From Icerya purchasi (taxonomy: Eukaryota; Arthropoda; Insecta; Hemiptera; Monophlebidae): 64,000 nucleotides of DNA. The translations under genes were made by a program, and so were the position numbers. The first letter of the stretch is position 1. Each line of letters begins with the position of its first letter. Shown in pieces: positions 25,101 through 37,974 of this stretch. The stretch covers positions 202,701,117 to 202,765,116 of the forward strand of contig CM077116.1 of NCBI GenBank assembly GCA_039619475.1. The letters are read 5' to 3'. The notes beneath the pieces are model-generated. The model was not told where the DNA came from. It did not search any database and was given only the letters and a program-made list of their open reading frames with translations.

Positions 25101-26011
25101 CTGATCTCATAACAGATGATTATTTAGATCATGGACCCTGCTAAAATTACCATTTAATACAACCCCTCAACGTATGTAGTCTGTTTTAAATTTTGCCAGT
25201 ATTTTTACTATCGTTTTATATGCGACTAATGTCGGTTATCGACATTTTCGTACGTATAATTTGTTTCACACACTTTGATTCATGTACGAACTGCTCTATT
25301 CGTCTATTCTATGTAAATACGATCGAACGCAAACACAAACAATTTAATATATACCGGCATTGTCTAACAGAAGTTTTAAACTAAAATAATTTTGATCTTT
25401 TTGCATACGCAAAACATCAGTTTAATTCCAATTTTTCATATTTTTCTTATTTTATTCCAATTCCATTAAGGTTGGTAAATAAATAGTACTATCGAATTTA
25501 TATTTTTGAAATTTATTTATGTAAAATAGAAGTTTGCACATACGAGTATCTCTATACAGACTCCACCGGAAAATGGCTGCTTGTCCATCTTTATTCTGCC
25601 TTATTTCGAACTTAATGTCCCTAAGGAATTTATTTAAGTCTTTCAGTAGATACAAATTTTCATATAACTTAAGTACCGTCAGTACACTTATACCAACATT
25701 TCGGTTTCTATTAGTAGAACTTGTCAACTTCTTCCATAAACAGGTTAATAACATCAAAAAAAAAAAAAAAAAAAAAGTACTAATCTAAAGCCAGTCCTCT
25801 TTTATTTATAAAACATATACTGATCTCAATAACTATTAATGTACAAAGGCAATGCACTAAGACCATTCCTTTTTTATTTATTTCTTTTTTTTTAATAACA
25901 TTAATTGTTAATCAAAACATTCGCGGATAAAGGCACGAAATCAAAACTAATCATAAATCACTTTTCGTCAAAACTATTTAACTCTAATGACGACTGAGAT
26001 TTCAGTTTTTT

Positions 26012-26052
<41 letters not shown>

Positions 26053-29000
26053 ACTATTAATCAAGCAAACTACGAGTATGATCCTTGTCGAAAAACTTGC
26101 TTACACATTTTTGGAAAAACGTCAAAACCTTATAATTAGCCAATTCTGTTTTCACTAACCAGTAAAAAACGCCTTTTTTCATTACATACCCTAGTCTCTA
26201 TAATTATCAAGTATTTCCTCTGCACCCCCCCCCCCAAATATTTCCTTGTTACTTTTGATCTCTCACAAAGCATTATTTTTTACATATAATATATTAAGAA
26301 ATATAGGCGAATATTTCTGCCAAGAGATTTAGCTGTTTTTTGTGGCAATAATTTTAGTATAACTTCAGTATTTGCTAATATATATATTTTTCAAATACTC
26401 GCCTAATGATTAATCAGTCTTGGTATCAAAGTCAATCGTAAACACAAGTATGAAACTCAAATTTTTATTTGTATTCCAGCATATCACACGGTTTTCCACG
26501 TATTATTAATTTTCTAATAAATAGTAATCCCTTAATTACTACTTTAATTAGTTTCACGCTATCTAGTAAGTATATTTCTGGTTATTATGAGACAATTGCT
26601 GTTTCAAGCTTTTTCTATAGATTTCAATTGTTTTAAATTCCAACTCGATTTCCTGGTAGTTTTCTGTACGTAAATTCAACATCTGATACCTGTATGATTA
26701 CTTCTGCTAATTTTTTAAAATCAGAAATACTAATATGGAAAAGGGTTTTATTAGTTTGCTCTGAAAGTGGAAATGGGATATGTTGGTTTTTTACATTCTC
26801 TGGTATTTTTATATTTCTTTTTTTATCTTCTCTTCCCGAACGAGGTATTTCACTTCTCTTCTTTCGTTGTTATTTTCATTTTTTACAACTACCCACTCTG
26901 TTTCTTTCGCCATTTCTTCTTCGTCAGCGTAGTAATATTGCTTAACCACTTCTGGCTTTTTCAAAGTATTTACCAACAGTTAATCCATCGATATTTTGAA
27001 TTTTCTATATTTCATTCAGCAGCTAACTAATTTGTATCAGCATTTTTCTTTTGAAATTGCTGGATAAATATTAATTTTGAGTTACATTGTGTAATTACAC
27101 TGTAGATAACGTCGCGGTACTTATCATAATGATAATAATACACCATATTTTTTTAAATACCTATACATTTAGAAAATGTTAATAAACCGATCTTTATCTA
27201 TTTAGAACACGATTAAGCCACACATCAAGATAATAAAAATAGTACACGATTGATTACTTTATTTGTGAAGGAAACATCATACCACGGCATGATATAATGT
27301 CCCCAAAAACGATAACTTCGTTAAATTGAGCACTATTATTTATACGCCAAAACAAATAACCCGTAGAAATTCGCAACGCGCATATCACATACAATAACTT
27401 CCGCATTCATTATTTAATAACCTTTATTAATCGATATATTTTGCAAAGCAATTGCAAACTTAATTTATTTGCTTCGTGAGTAGGTTAAGTACTCATTTAT
27501 ATTTGTGCAAGTGACATTAATCAAATCTGTTCAACTGACAATGCCTACATTTAGTTCTTCACTACCTTTTCGCAGGTGATTATATAGTTTTGACAAACTT
27601 TTTGGCTATTCTTGTTGAGAATAAAGATTTCCGCTGACTGAGCTCCATTTATGCTGTTCACCGAGTTTCTGAATATCTTTCGTTAACGTACAACTTGGAA
27701 ATAGTATAAGCTGAGAAAATTAAACTATATACATTTGTTTCATCTTTTTATAAAAAGCTGCGGCGATTAGCTAATTTAATTAGCGCATACATTACAATAT
27801 GTAACTATTCGGGATAAAATTTACTATCAGGTCTTTCTAAGTTAGTTTTATTAAACGACTTCTTTTTAGGAATTTGGGAAATTCTGCATAAGTCGGTAGC
27901 AATATTACGAATGTGGAATTTATAACGTGACATTTTCATGACGCAAAAAATTAAAAATACTAAAATATCAAAGAATTTAAGTAAACGTATAATCTATATA
28001 TACATAAGCAAAGAGAAAACAGTTCAGTACTTTTTTCTCTTCTGTTTATTAACCGTTTTTTTTTTCTTATTTAAATAAAGAATTAATACGAAAAATGAAA
28101 AATGAAATCGCTATATCCAGTAAATCTGTTCTCATTAAATTTTTCTTAATAATCATCATTATTGGCTTTTTTACGGTGTACTAAATCTTAAGATGTCATT
28201 TAATACCGATAAATGAGGGTTTTTAAATTGTGATTTACTGTTATTTTATTGAATTTATTATTTATTCAATTATAATGGTACTAAACTGTTTTGTATTGTA
28301 AGTACATATAAAAGTGTATGTTCTCAGATATACAATGAACGAATGTATAACAGTAGGAAAAAAAAAATTGGAAATATGCAAATTCATATATTAATTATGG
28401 TCAAATTTTGACCAATGGGCGAACACTAGTAATATATAATAAAGCAAATTTACTTCCGACTTCGTTTCTTTTCCATTAAAAAAAAAAAAAAAACTAATAT
28501 AAATGATTTTTAAGCGGATACTGACTAATTTTATCTAGAAAGGGGGGTTAAACTAAATAAGTTTGGAAGTCGAGGCTTTTGGATGAATGACATTTCACTT
28601 TTGCAAATATAGAAAATATAAATTTTTGTCTCAACTTCGCTCGTATATTGTTTTGCAGCAAAAATTTGAATTAGACATTTTCTAGGCTTTAATTACTGGA
28701 CACCACATTTTACACCTAATTAATACGTGTCTTCGATTACGTTCAAGATAAAACGTGAAAGTATTAACGGCATACACAGAAGTAAAAAACCTACTCTTAT
28801 ATTTATTGAAATAAAATTATTTAGTTTAAAGTAGAATAATTGTAAAAGACAGATTAATTAATTATCAGAGTGATAGATTAAAATTCACACACGAGTAATT
28901 GTGCACTCTTAATAAAAAAAATTAAATATTTATTAAAACCGATGTCTTTAGTTTTTTATATATATATTTTTTTTTTAAATTTACAAACTATTTAATGAAC

Positions 29001-32000
29001 AATTATTGCATTACATAAAATATTACACAAACCTGAAGAAGAATATGAATGTGATCTTTTCGATTTCTGTTTAACATTGTCTTCTTTCTCTGTACTAGGC
29101 GGAGATCGTGTTATTACATTGGCTTTACTTTCATTTTTCGATCTAAGGAAAACAAGTAACGTACTTTTGAAAAACAAACGGTTGCAACATTTTATAACAA
29201 GATTTAATTACTTTTAAATATTACATACGTTATTTTACTGCATATTACAGTTCAATAATTTTAAAATTACATTTTTATTCAATCGAAATTCTATGAATTA
29301 CGTGTAAATTTATAACTCGGTAACTTTAACGGTAATATTTAATGTATTCATAAATTAAGTGGTTAATAAATGAATTAACCGAATAGTGTACATTTAATAT
29401 ATACTAAAACAAAATTCGTTCGAATATTAAATATTAAAAAGTTATATCTAATTGTTTTTATTGAATGTTGAACTCGGAATTATACGAGAATATGATTTTT
29501 ACAATAAATTGGAATATAAAATTTCGTTTTGTTGTAATTAGAAGTTTAAAAGACTTCTACTCCGTTCATTATAATTTCTTGATTCATTTTAAACAAAAAT
29601 ATGAAACAATCAAAAAACATTAAGTGTAAAAAACTAAGAAAAAATTCTATTTTGTAATAAATGCGCGGAAAAAATTTATTGCTAACCTGATAAATAATTC
29701 AATAACCGAAAAAAGGACGATTTTTTGATAGTATTTAAGAAAAATGATACTTTATATAACGGGAATACTTCGTGTTTAACATCGTAGCGGGAATTAATTG
29801 TTATAATAACTGGATTTTTTTTTTTTTTTTTTTTTTTTTTGCTTTTCACGGTTAATCCGGAACAGAATGCATTTACATTACTTATAACCGAAGTAATAAC
29901 TTTAATTCAATTTCGATTAGACGACTGACGCGCATTTAACGATTAGCGAACTATAGTTAGAAAAATTAACGCATTCTAAAAAATAAGTAACATTACGGTT
30001 CCAGTTATATGTATTCGACTCGGAGGAAAGGTTTTTCCTCTATACCAGAGCAATTTAAAAAATCATATTACCGAAGTATCTGATGAAATCAGTTTATTAA
30101 CCACAGAGACTGCGTGCAACTCCAATACGCTCTGCTAAATAAATAAAAGTAAATAGTAGATCTCTGAATTTCTACATTTTTATTATTACATTAACATAAC
30201 TATTATTATCGCATTAATCTGATTAGCGCAAAGTACTCCTTGACCGTTATCAACTAATTAACGTTACAAATAATTAAATGTACAAAACAAACCAAAATAT
30301 CGTACGCCATGTGGTACACATATCATCATTTACAAGAGGAAACATGAAAAGAAACACAATTCTAACTCAATCAACGCATAATAACATAAGAGTAATTACA
30401 AACGAGCACAGAAAAAGGAAAACTTCATCGTCGATAAAGTATCTGTAAAAGAGATTATAATCATTCAACATGAATTCAATACAATCTTGTCTTAAGTCAA
30501 TGTTTTTTTTTTTTTTTTTTTTTTTTATAAGTCAATGTTCTCGGACATCACATTAAATTTTTTTTAAAAGCAGATGTCAAAAAAAAATTATATGTTTTAA
30601 TATTTTTATATTAATAATTACAATTAGCGAATTTTAATTTATGCTGCAAGTTCGTTATACAACCAGTAAATTAATCTTTGTAGTTATGGTCCGACCTACG
30701 TGAAAATGGAAACTGAAATAATAATAAAAAAATAATGCCGGGAAAATTGGAATTTAGCGTGTTCCTTTTAAATTATTGCTAAATACGATTAATTTAGAAC
30801 AAAGTTTTACAACTGCAACTTCTTTCTTAGAGTCGTTATTTTTTTTTCCAATTCGCTTATTTTAAAATTATTTTTAAAACGTGTTACATTTCTTTACTAA
30901 AATGTGGCCTATGTAGTATTTTTTCCCCCTCCATTCATAAATTTAAGTTCTTCGTAATATGCGCAAAAATCGTTGAAATGCAAAATGGAATATTAGGTTG
31001 TAAATACAATTTTACAAAACTCGAAGCTTGTAATGTAGTAAATAAATGCGTGGGCTTAGCTTATTTATAACTGTGGTTTGATTTGAAATCTACCTATGTA
31101 ATGTTTTAAATTTTGTTAAAAGCAATAAAACAAATTCTAAAATGAATGCTTTTTTTTTTTAAATATTTTTATTTGGTTTTACGTTACATCTTGCTGATAG
31201 TGTACTTTAAGAGTGAAAAAAAAAAAAAAGTTCGAATATTGAAAAAAAGAAATTATATTACAATTTTAATACATTTCGGTGGTACTTTCTAGCTTATAAT
31301 CGTTGAAGTAAATGCAGCAAAATTATCAAAATATTGGTATTTCCCTAACAGTATTTACATGTAGAACGGGCTCTAGTTACCTTATCTAACAAGCCATTAT
31401 TCATCTGACACGGCGCCAGTTCCACTGATAAACGAACAAAACGACAGAGCCAGTAAGTTTAACACATTTTTTTAATCTATGAAGTAATAATTCCGCCACC
31501 GAATATTCGGGGTTGATTATAGAACTAAATTCGCAACAAAAAAATTAGAATGGTAGGAGAAGAATGTAGTACATCTCAAATAGAAATATTCTGCTAACAA
31601 TTAGAAATTCTCACCGATGAAACAAGCGATAAATGCAAAAATTTCTTTGGTTTTACGTTTACGAAATACAAAAGTAAGTTTTTCAAAGCACAAAAAAGAA
31701 AAATTAAAGGTTGAAATTTATGTAATTTCATTATCCTAGTTAAATTCCTTTAAGGAGGGAAATAGTTGTAGGAGTTTCAAAAAATTCGATTTTTTCTCTC
31801 TTATAAATCGCTTATAAAACTATTCAAAAATATACTCTTAAAATTTCAAAACAAAAATCCAATTCGTTCTAAAATTATTATAACCGATTAAGTGAGTAAC
31901 CCTCGTTAACAAAGGGTTGGAGCGCGTGGCATGTAATACGCGTTTTTCTCGAAACGACTTTTTTCGAATTTGTGTACACTCTAGCTTAAAAAGTTTTTAA

Positions 32001-35000
32001 TCAATTAATTTACTATTTGCCATGTAGTTTCTTTATATAAATACTACGCTCTATTTGATCCTTAAACAATATCTTTATTTAAAGTATTTTTTTTTATTGT
32101 AAAAAAAAAAAAGTATGAAAAAATGGTCATGCTTTATTTTCACACCCCTTTAAAAACTATTAATTTTCAATTTTTTTGAGAGGAGTGAAGTTCACATAGA
32201 AGAGACACATATAAAAAAAATATATTCTTTGTGTAATTGATTTCGGATGAAAATTGCGACCTCCAAGATGCACATAAACCGCTCAGTCGACCTACAATGT
32301 GCGGCAGCTCATATCTCCGTTAATTTTCGAGGAAAATTTTTGAAAATTTCAGAATATATCTTAAATATATGTATAAAGTGACCTCATAATATTAATAAAT
32401 TATATAAATTCTTTATGTGTTAAAAGAATTCATGAAAATCACTGCAAAAACGCCGTCCTACACCTATTTCCCTCCTTAAAATTTTTTAGTTATTGGAGTA
32501 ATCGGAACCATTAAAATACCACTACTTCGTTATATTCCCGATGTGTTAATTGTTCATTCACAACTTCTAATTAAAAAACAAAAAGTCTCCAAACAACACG
32601 CATAACTATTTTACTTTTTTTTCATTATTAATTGAAAAACTATAAGGTGGCGCCCAGATTGAAACAACGTGGAAATATAAAACGAGCAAAAAATAATATA
32701 AAATATTACTTTTAGTTCTTTTAATCAGTATTAGTATCATTTTCTATGACGTTATTAGGTATTGTGAAAGTAAGGGAGTGAATTTTGGAGTAAGAGAGCA
32801 AAGAAAAAATAAAACCTGAAGCATACGCATTATACCATTAACGGAGTTGCCGTGTATTGTTTTTCGACAAAATTTTATAAATTTCACTTTCACATTAGAC
32901 TATTTTTTTTAAACTTGGAATACAGTATAGAAAATGTGCAACTTAGCAGATAAAATAAGTAAAAAGAACTTCTAACTAAAAAGACATTAAGCCGGAAAAT
33001 AGATATCTTATCGCTTTCTTGCGAACAGCGAGTATCGACTTTTTCAACTTCTGACCTTGTTGTTCGCTTACATATTGCTATCTTCTACATTTATTTAGAC
33101 GACATCGCGTGTAAATTAACTGAGAACAGTGTTGCATATTTTTCGTTATTACGTGTTGCTTGTCACCTGAATCGCCTAAGACTGTATCCTATATTTATGA
33201 AGTGCCTTGACACAGTTAATGATAACTGTGTAAAATTTTTTGAGCGCTAACGTTTCGGACGATCAAATACCGCACATCTTTAGAACGAAACTTATATTAA
33301 ATTTCATCTTGAAGATGACCAGTGCATAACTGTCAGAATTATTAACATACAAATAAATTCCACGAGGTTTCCATTGAAAAATACAAAGTGACTGCAATTA
33401 CGGAAACCTTAAACTACATTTAATAAAAATTAATTCATACAATACTAAATGTGTTTTGAAGAATTACTGCGTTGATACTTAATTATAAAGTTTTCGATAA
33501 AATGATATTTTTGATAACAAAGGAAATTGTTCCAAGTATATTTTACAGTACTCTACTTTTTTCCTTTTTCTCGAACTCTAGTTTTTGAAAGAGTATGGTA
33601 ACTATCCTACTTACTTTTGTGCTGCCACACGGACAGTTTACCAGATAATATATAATTTCCCGCATTATATAGTACGCGCAGTAGTTTGCCACTATCTTAT
33701 ATCCATGCAAACAGTCGCTGCAGTTTAAAAGCTAATTCTATTTAATACGCAGTTACTTTTACATTCAAACTCGCTATATGGGTGATCCAGTCGGGACTGT
33801 TACAAGATGGTTTATAATACTCAGTGTCATTGCATCGTTTTTCTTTTCTTTTTTTTTTATTTTTAAATACAACACATTTATTTAATTGGGCATTTATTCA
33901 TTAAAAAATTAAATAAATATTCGGTTGGAAAGTGCTTTATATTCTAAAAAGTATCACGCGAAATGATATTTCATTAACAGAATTCATCATTGTTACACAT
34001 AAGTAGAGTTTGCTATCAGAAGTGAATTACATAAACGTTTCCGGTTCGAAAATAAAATGCGTATTTGAAAATCTTCTACTAAGCACATAGACGTTGTTGG
34101 GAAACTAAATCAACCATTAAAAACTCTAATAATCTGCTTCGTTTCGTCCTGATGCGCGACTATTGCAACTAATTTAACGTTTTCAGATGGAAAGATAAGA
34201 TTAGAATACTGCAAAAATAAACTGCAAAACAAGTTGACTTCTCCTTCAATATTTTATGGGTTTTTATTCTTTTTACAGTTTTTACGTGTGAATTTAATAC
34301 AAATAGATCTCAGCTATTAAGATGCGTCAATATGTCACTTCCATGCCATAAATTAAAACTTGAAAAAAAAAAAAAATGCAGAGATATTAAGGTATAATTA
34401 TTAAATTTAAAAGAGAAAAAAAAAATATCTTCAGAACTTAGAAAAACATTCCAATAAAAAACCATAACAATCAAATTAAAATTTAATTATATATTATCAA
34501 ACTATATGAATTAAATTCAAAAAATAACGATAGTTATTAATAACTGACAAAAGTAAAATAATTCACTAACAAAATAAATATCGATAGATTACCTATCTGC
34601 CGAAGATTGTTTACTTCTATGATCATGTTCGCGATCTTTACGATAATCATGATCACGATCACGATCACGATCACGTTCACGTTCTCGTTCACGTTCACGA
34701 TCTTTACTTCTGCGGTGATCGGAATCATGATCTCGATCTTTACTTCGACGGTGATCAGACGATTGTTCCTTTTTATCATAGTAATGTTCTTTACTACTGT
34801 GCAGACCGTATTTTCTACAAAGCAGAAAGAAAAAAAATATATATAAGAATTAAAAATCCATAAAATTTAAATAAAAATTTAATTTATAAAAAATATCATT
34901 TATCCCAAAAGTTTAGTAGTCATTAAGCGACAATACTGCTTTGATAAATCAATAAGTAGAGAAGTTTCAACAATTTTATTACTACGTTAATTTTAATTAT

Positions 35001-36055
35001 GTATTTTTAGAATTAATTTGATACAATTAACTGAATAAATAAAACACGTATTCTCTAATGACCGGCAATATACGATTACCTGTTTAATTATTAATATATG
35101 AAACAGAACATATTAATTAATTGTGGGCGAATAAAAGAAAAAGTGATAGCAAAGCCGTTTTGTATCAATTTAAACTAATTTGTGAAACACTGTGCGCAAA
35201 TCACTAACAAAATCGTCATGGAAATACTTAAATATATTACGTTTTAGTCATAAAATTAATGAAAGCGACTTTGGTATATTGTTAATTTAAAAATTGTATT
35301 TCATTCTCTGCTCAGTTGTCATGTGAAAGATTTTTATAATTACTTTATTAATTAATATATAAAACGATACAGGCAAAAGTAGTAAATGATTATTTCTGCT
35401 TTTTTTGTTTATTCAAACTTATTCAAAAACTAAAAATTCTGTTGAAGCGGGCCATGCTATGTAACATATTTCAAAAATTTTTCCTACAGGACATTTATAT
35501 TTCCCTTACAATATTGTATTTATTTATAAATACGAAAATATATCGAATATAATTAAAATTGAAACTGACAAATATTGAAAGAACGAGTAAAAGATATTTT
35601 TCGTATTACACATTATGCATATATAATCTGGAGGATTAGAAAAGAAAGGAAGAAAATATATTAACATGAAAACAAATTTAATTGATGAACTTTGTAGTTA
35701 TGTATATATATATCAATTACAACGTAATTCTTAGGCCGGTTCCCATTAGAAAAAATGTCCCAATTTTATGTAACGTTTGTTATATTTTAACACGCTTCAA
35801 ACTTTTCTATTAGATTTTGTAACAAAAAAGTGTCCTAATTTTATGTAATGAAAGTTAAATGTTAAGATAGGATTTTTGTGATTATGTTTTTTTTTTTTTT
35901 TTGTATTTGTTCGTGCATAACTTATATTCATATGGACCGGTTTAGAATTACGTTGTAAATTTTGATCGTTTTATACAAAGTATAGAAGAAAAAGAGACAG
36001 AAATGTAATCAAGAGGGGTCAAGGGGCACAACCCCTTGCGAGACCAAAATTATCG

Positions 36056-36096
<41 letters not shown>

Positions 36097-37933
36097 TATA
36101 CATATATATGGGAGTTGAAAGAGAATAAAGAACTAATAGACCGAAATCGTCATTTAATTCAACATCATTTTACACCCACAGGATAATATAAAACGAGGAT
36201 GGGAACAAATGAAAAGTATATTACTATTGTACTGTGAAAATAAAGATTCTTATGTAAACAGAATAATCTCCAAGAAATATAAAGCGGGTATGAAATACTA
36301 AACTTACATCATGATGTCCTTCATAAAATTTTGGCAATTAAAGCGAATTAAACATGGTGGTCATTCAAATATAACTTTTAAATTCCCGGTTTTCCTGGTT
36401 CAAGTCCTCCCGATTTCCTGATTACTAGAATTGTACAAAAAGAGAATGGAATTTTTTTGTTACTATTGATAATATTTGACCGCCGCAGAATATTTTATAT
36501 GAATAAAATAGAACTTTGTAATTTATTTTGAATAAAGTACAGTAAAATGCATTCATTTTTCGCTTAAAATGATTTTTTCTTATCAAAAATATCGTTTTTG
36601 GCTATTTTTATTTTTTCCCTCAGTTTTACGACAAAATTCCGATTTCTCGGTTCAGTGGCCGCTAACCTGTTAAAATAAAAATAAATAAACCAAATAAAAT
36701 TTTTAAATGATCGTGCACTTGTACCTGTCCTTCCTTTTTTCATTATCACGTTCTTTCTCTTTTTCTATTTTTTTCGTAATATCATTTATTCGTTCTTGTT
36801 CTTCCTGGAACAAAAATTTAAGGAAAAAATGTCATAAAAATAACAGATTGTGTACATATAGTAAATAAATAAGTAATAAATTAATACACGCATAGCGCAA
36901 TTTTTAAGAAACAAATGTATTCAATAAACGAATTGCAATTTTAAGGGAAATAATTATATTGTTTAATCTTAATATGCTGATTCAGAACTTACATAGCGCA
37001 TACTTAGTTTTTGTCGTATTATTCTTCTTGACAATTTATTTTAAATAAATGATTTTGACCTTGTTTATTTAATAAAATTAATAATAGTTTTTCAATTATT
37101 TTTGAAAAATGTAAACATTCCGTTAATAATTATAATATTAGGTTTTTTTTTAAAAAAAGAAATTGCTGCAAAGTTTGCATTAAGGTAACTAACGGATACC
37201 AGTTTAGTGTACGCAATCAAAAGATAGGCACCCTCATCGTACACACTACCCAGCAGCTATTCGGGCAGGTACGTATTCAATTAAATATTATTATTATAAT
37301 TCTTGATTATCTAGTGAACGATAAAATTTATAATACAGTAAAAATTACACCAAATACTAAAACGGAAAATGAATATCGAAAAACATCATTTTGAAAATAA
37401 TTAAAATTCCTATACCGTATTAAACATACTATTTATTAATTTTTTATTATTTTTTTAGACAAAGAAAGGGTTAAATTAAGTTACAACTTTCTCTATTCAT
37501 TTGAAAGCTTCTGGTTTACCCGATGACATATATCAAACTAGTATTACCTGTAGGATTCTAAATGCAAATTTTGTAACCATTTTATTAAAAATAAATGAGA
37601 ATTTTTAATAATCACAAAGATGCTCTAATATTATAGTTATTAACGAGATATCCGTATTTTCCAAAATGAATTTAAAAATACTATTTATTTAAATAAAAAA
37701 TAAAAAAATAAAAGCAATACAACAAAATAACCAATCAAAATGAAAAATTAAGTTTACATTTATTATGTACATAAACATTCAACGTATTATAATTTTGTAT
37801 TTATACGGCTCCTTTTTAATTTTATTTTTGCCTATAGAATACTGCAAAAATACAGAAATTTAAAAATTTTGAAATTGAAGTGCCCAAACTTGAAATATAT
37901 ATATATGGGGGGTTGCCTAAGAATTACTTTGTA

Positions 37934-37974
<41 letters not shown>

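Larger units (their letters stand above)
34815..36724 (-). other. SRRM1 intron 5
   Basis: Contains an inverted-repeat element (35717-35958), a small hairpin (36020-36037) and a (TA)n microsatellite (36057-36110). Nothing coding is seen. Confidence 0.65.

Noticed and set aside
29640..29685. Sequence like the mariner subterminal region (AAATGCGCGGAAAAAATTTATTG)
   Set aside because: The match is only about 25 bp with gaps, and the neighbouring terminal repeat is absent; it is probably chance.
34537..34846. Ile/Thr/Phe-rich frames overlapping SRRM1 exon 6
   Set aside because: They are other-frame translations of the RE/RD hexamer repeat; the SRRM1 frame is the one that splices in phase.
36380..36425. 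B-box-like GGTTCAAGTCC
   Set aside because: There is no A box at the right distance and no tRNA fold; the C/T-rich context looks like a simple repeat.
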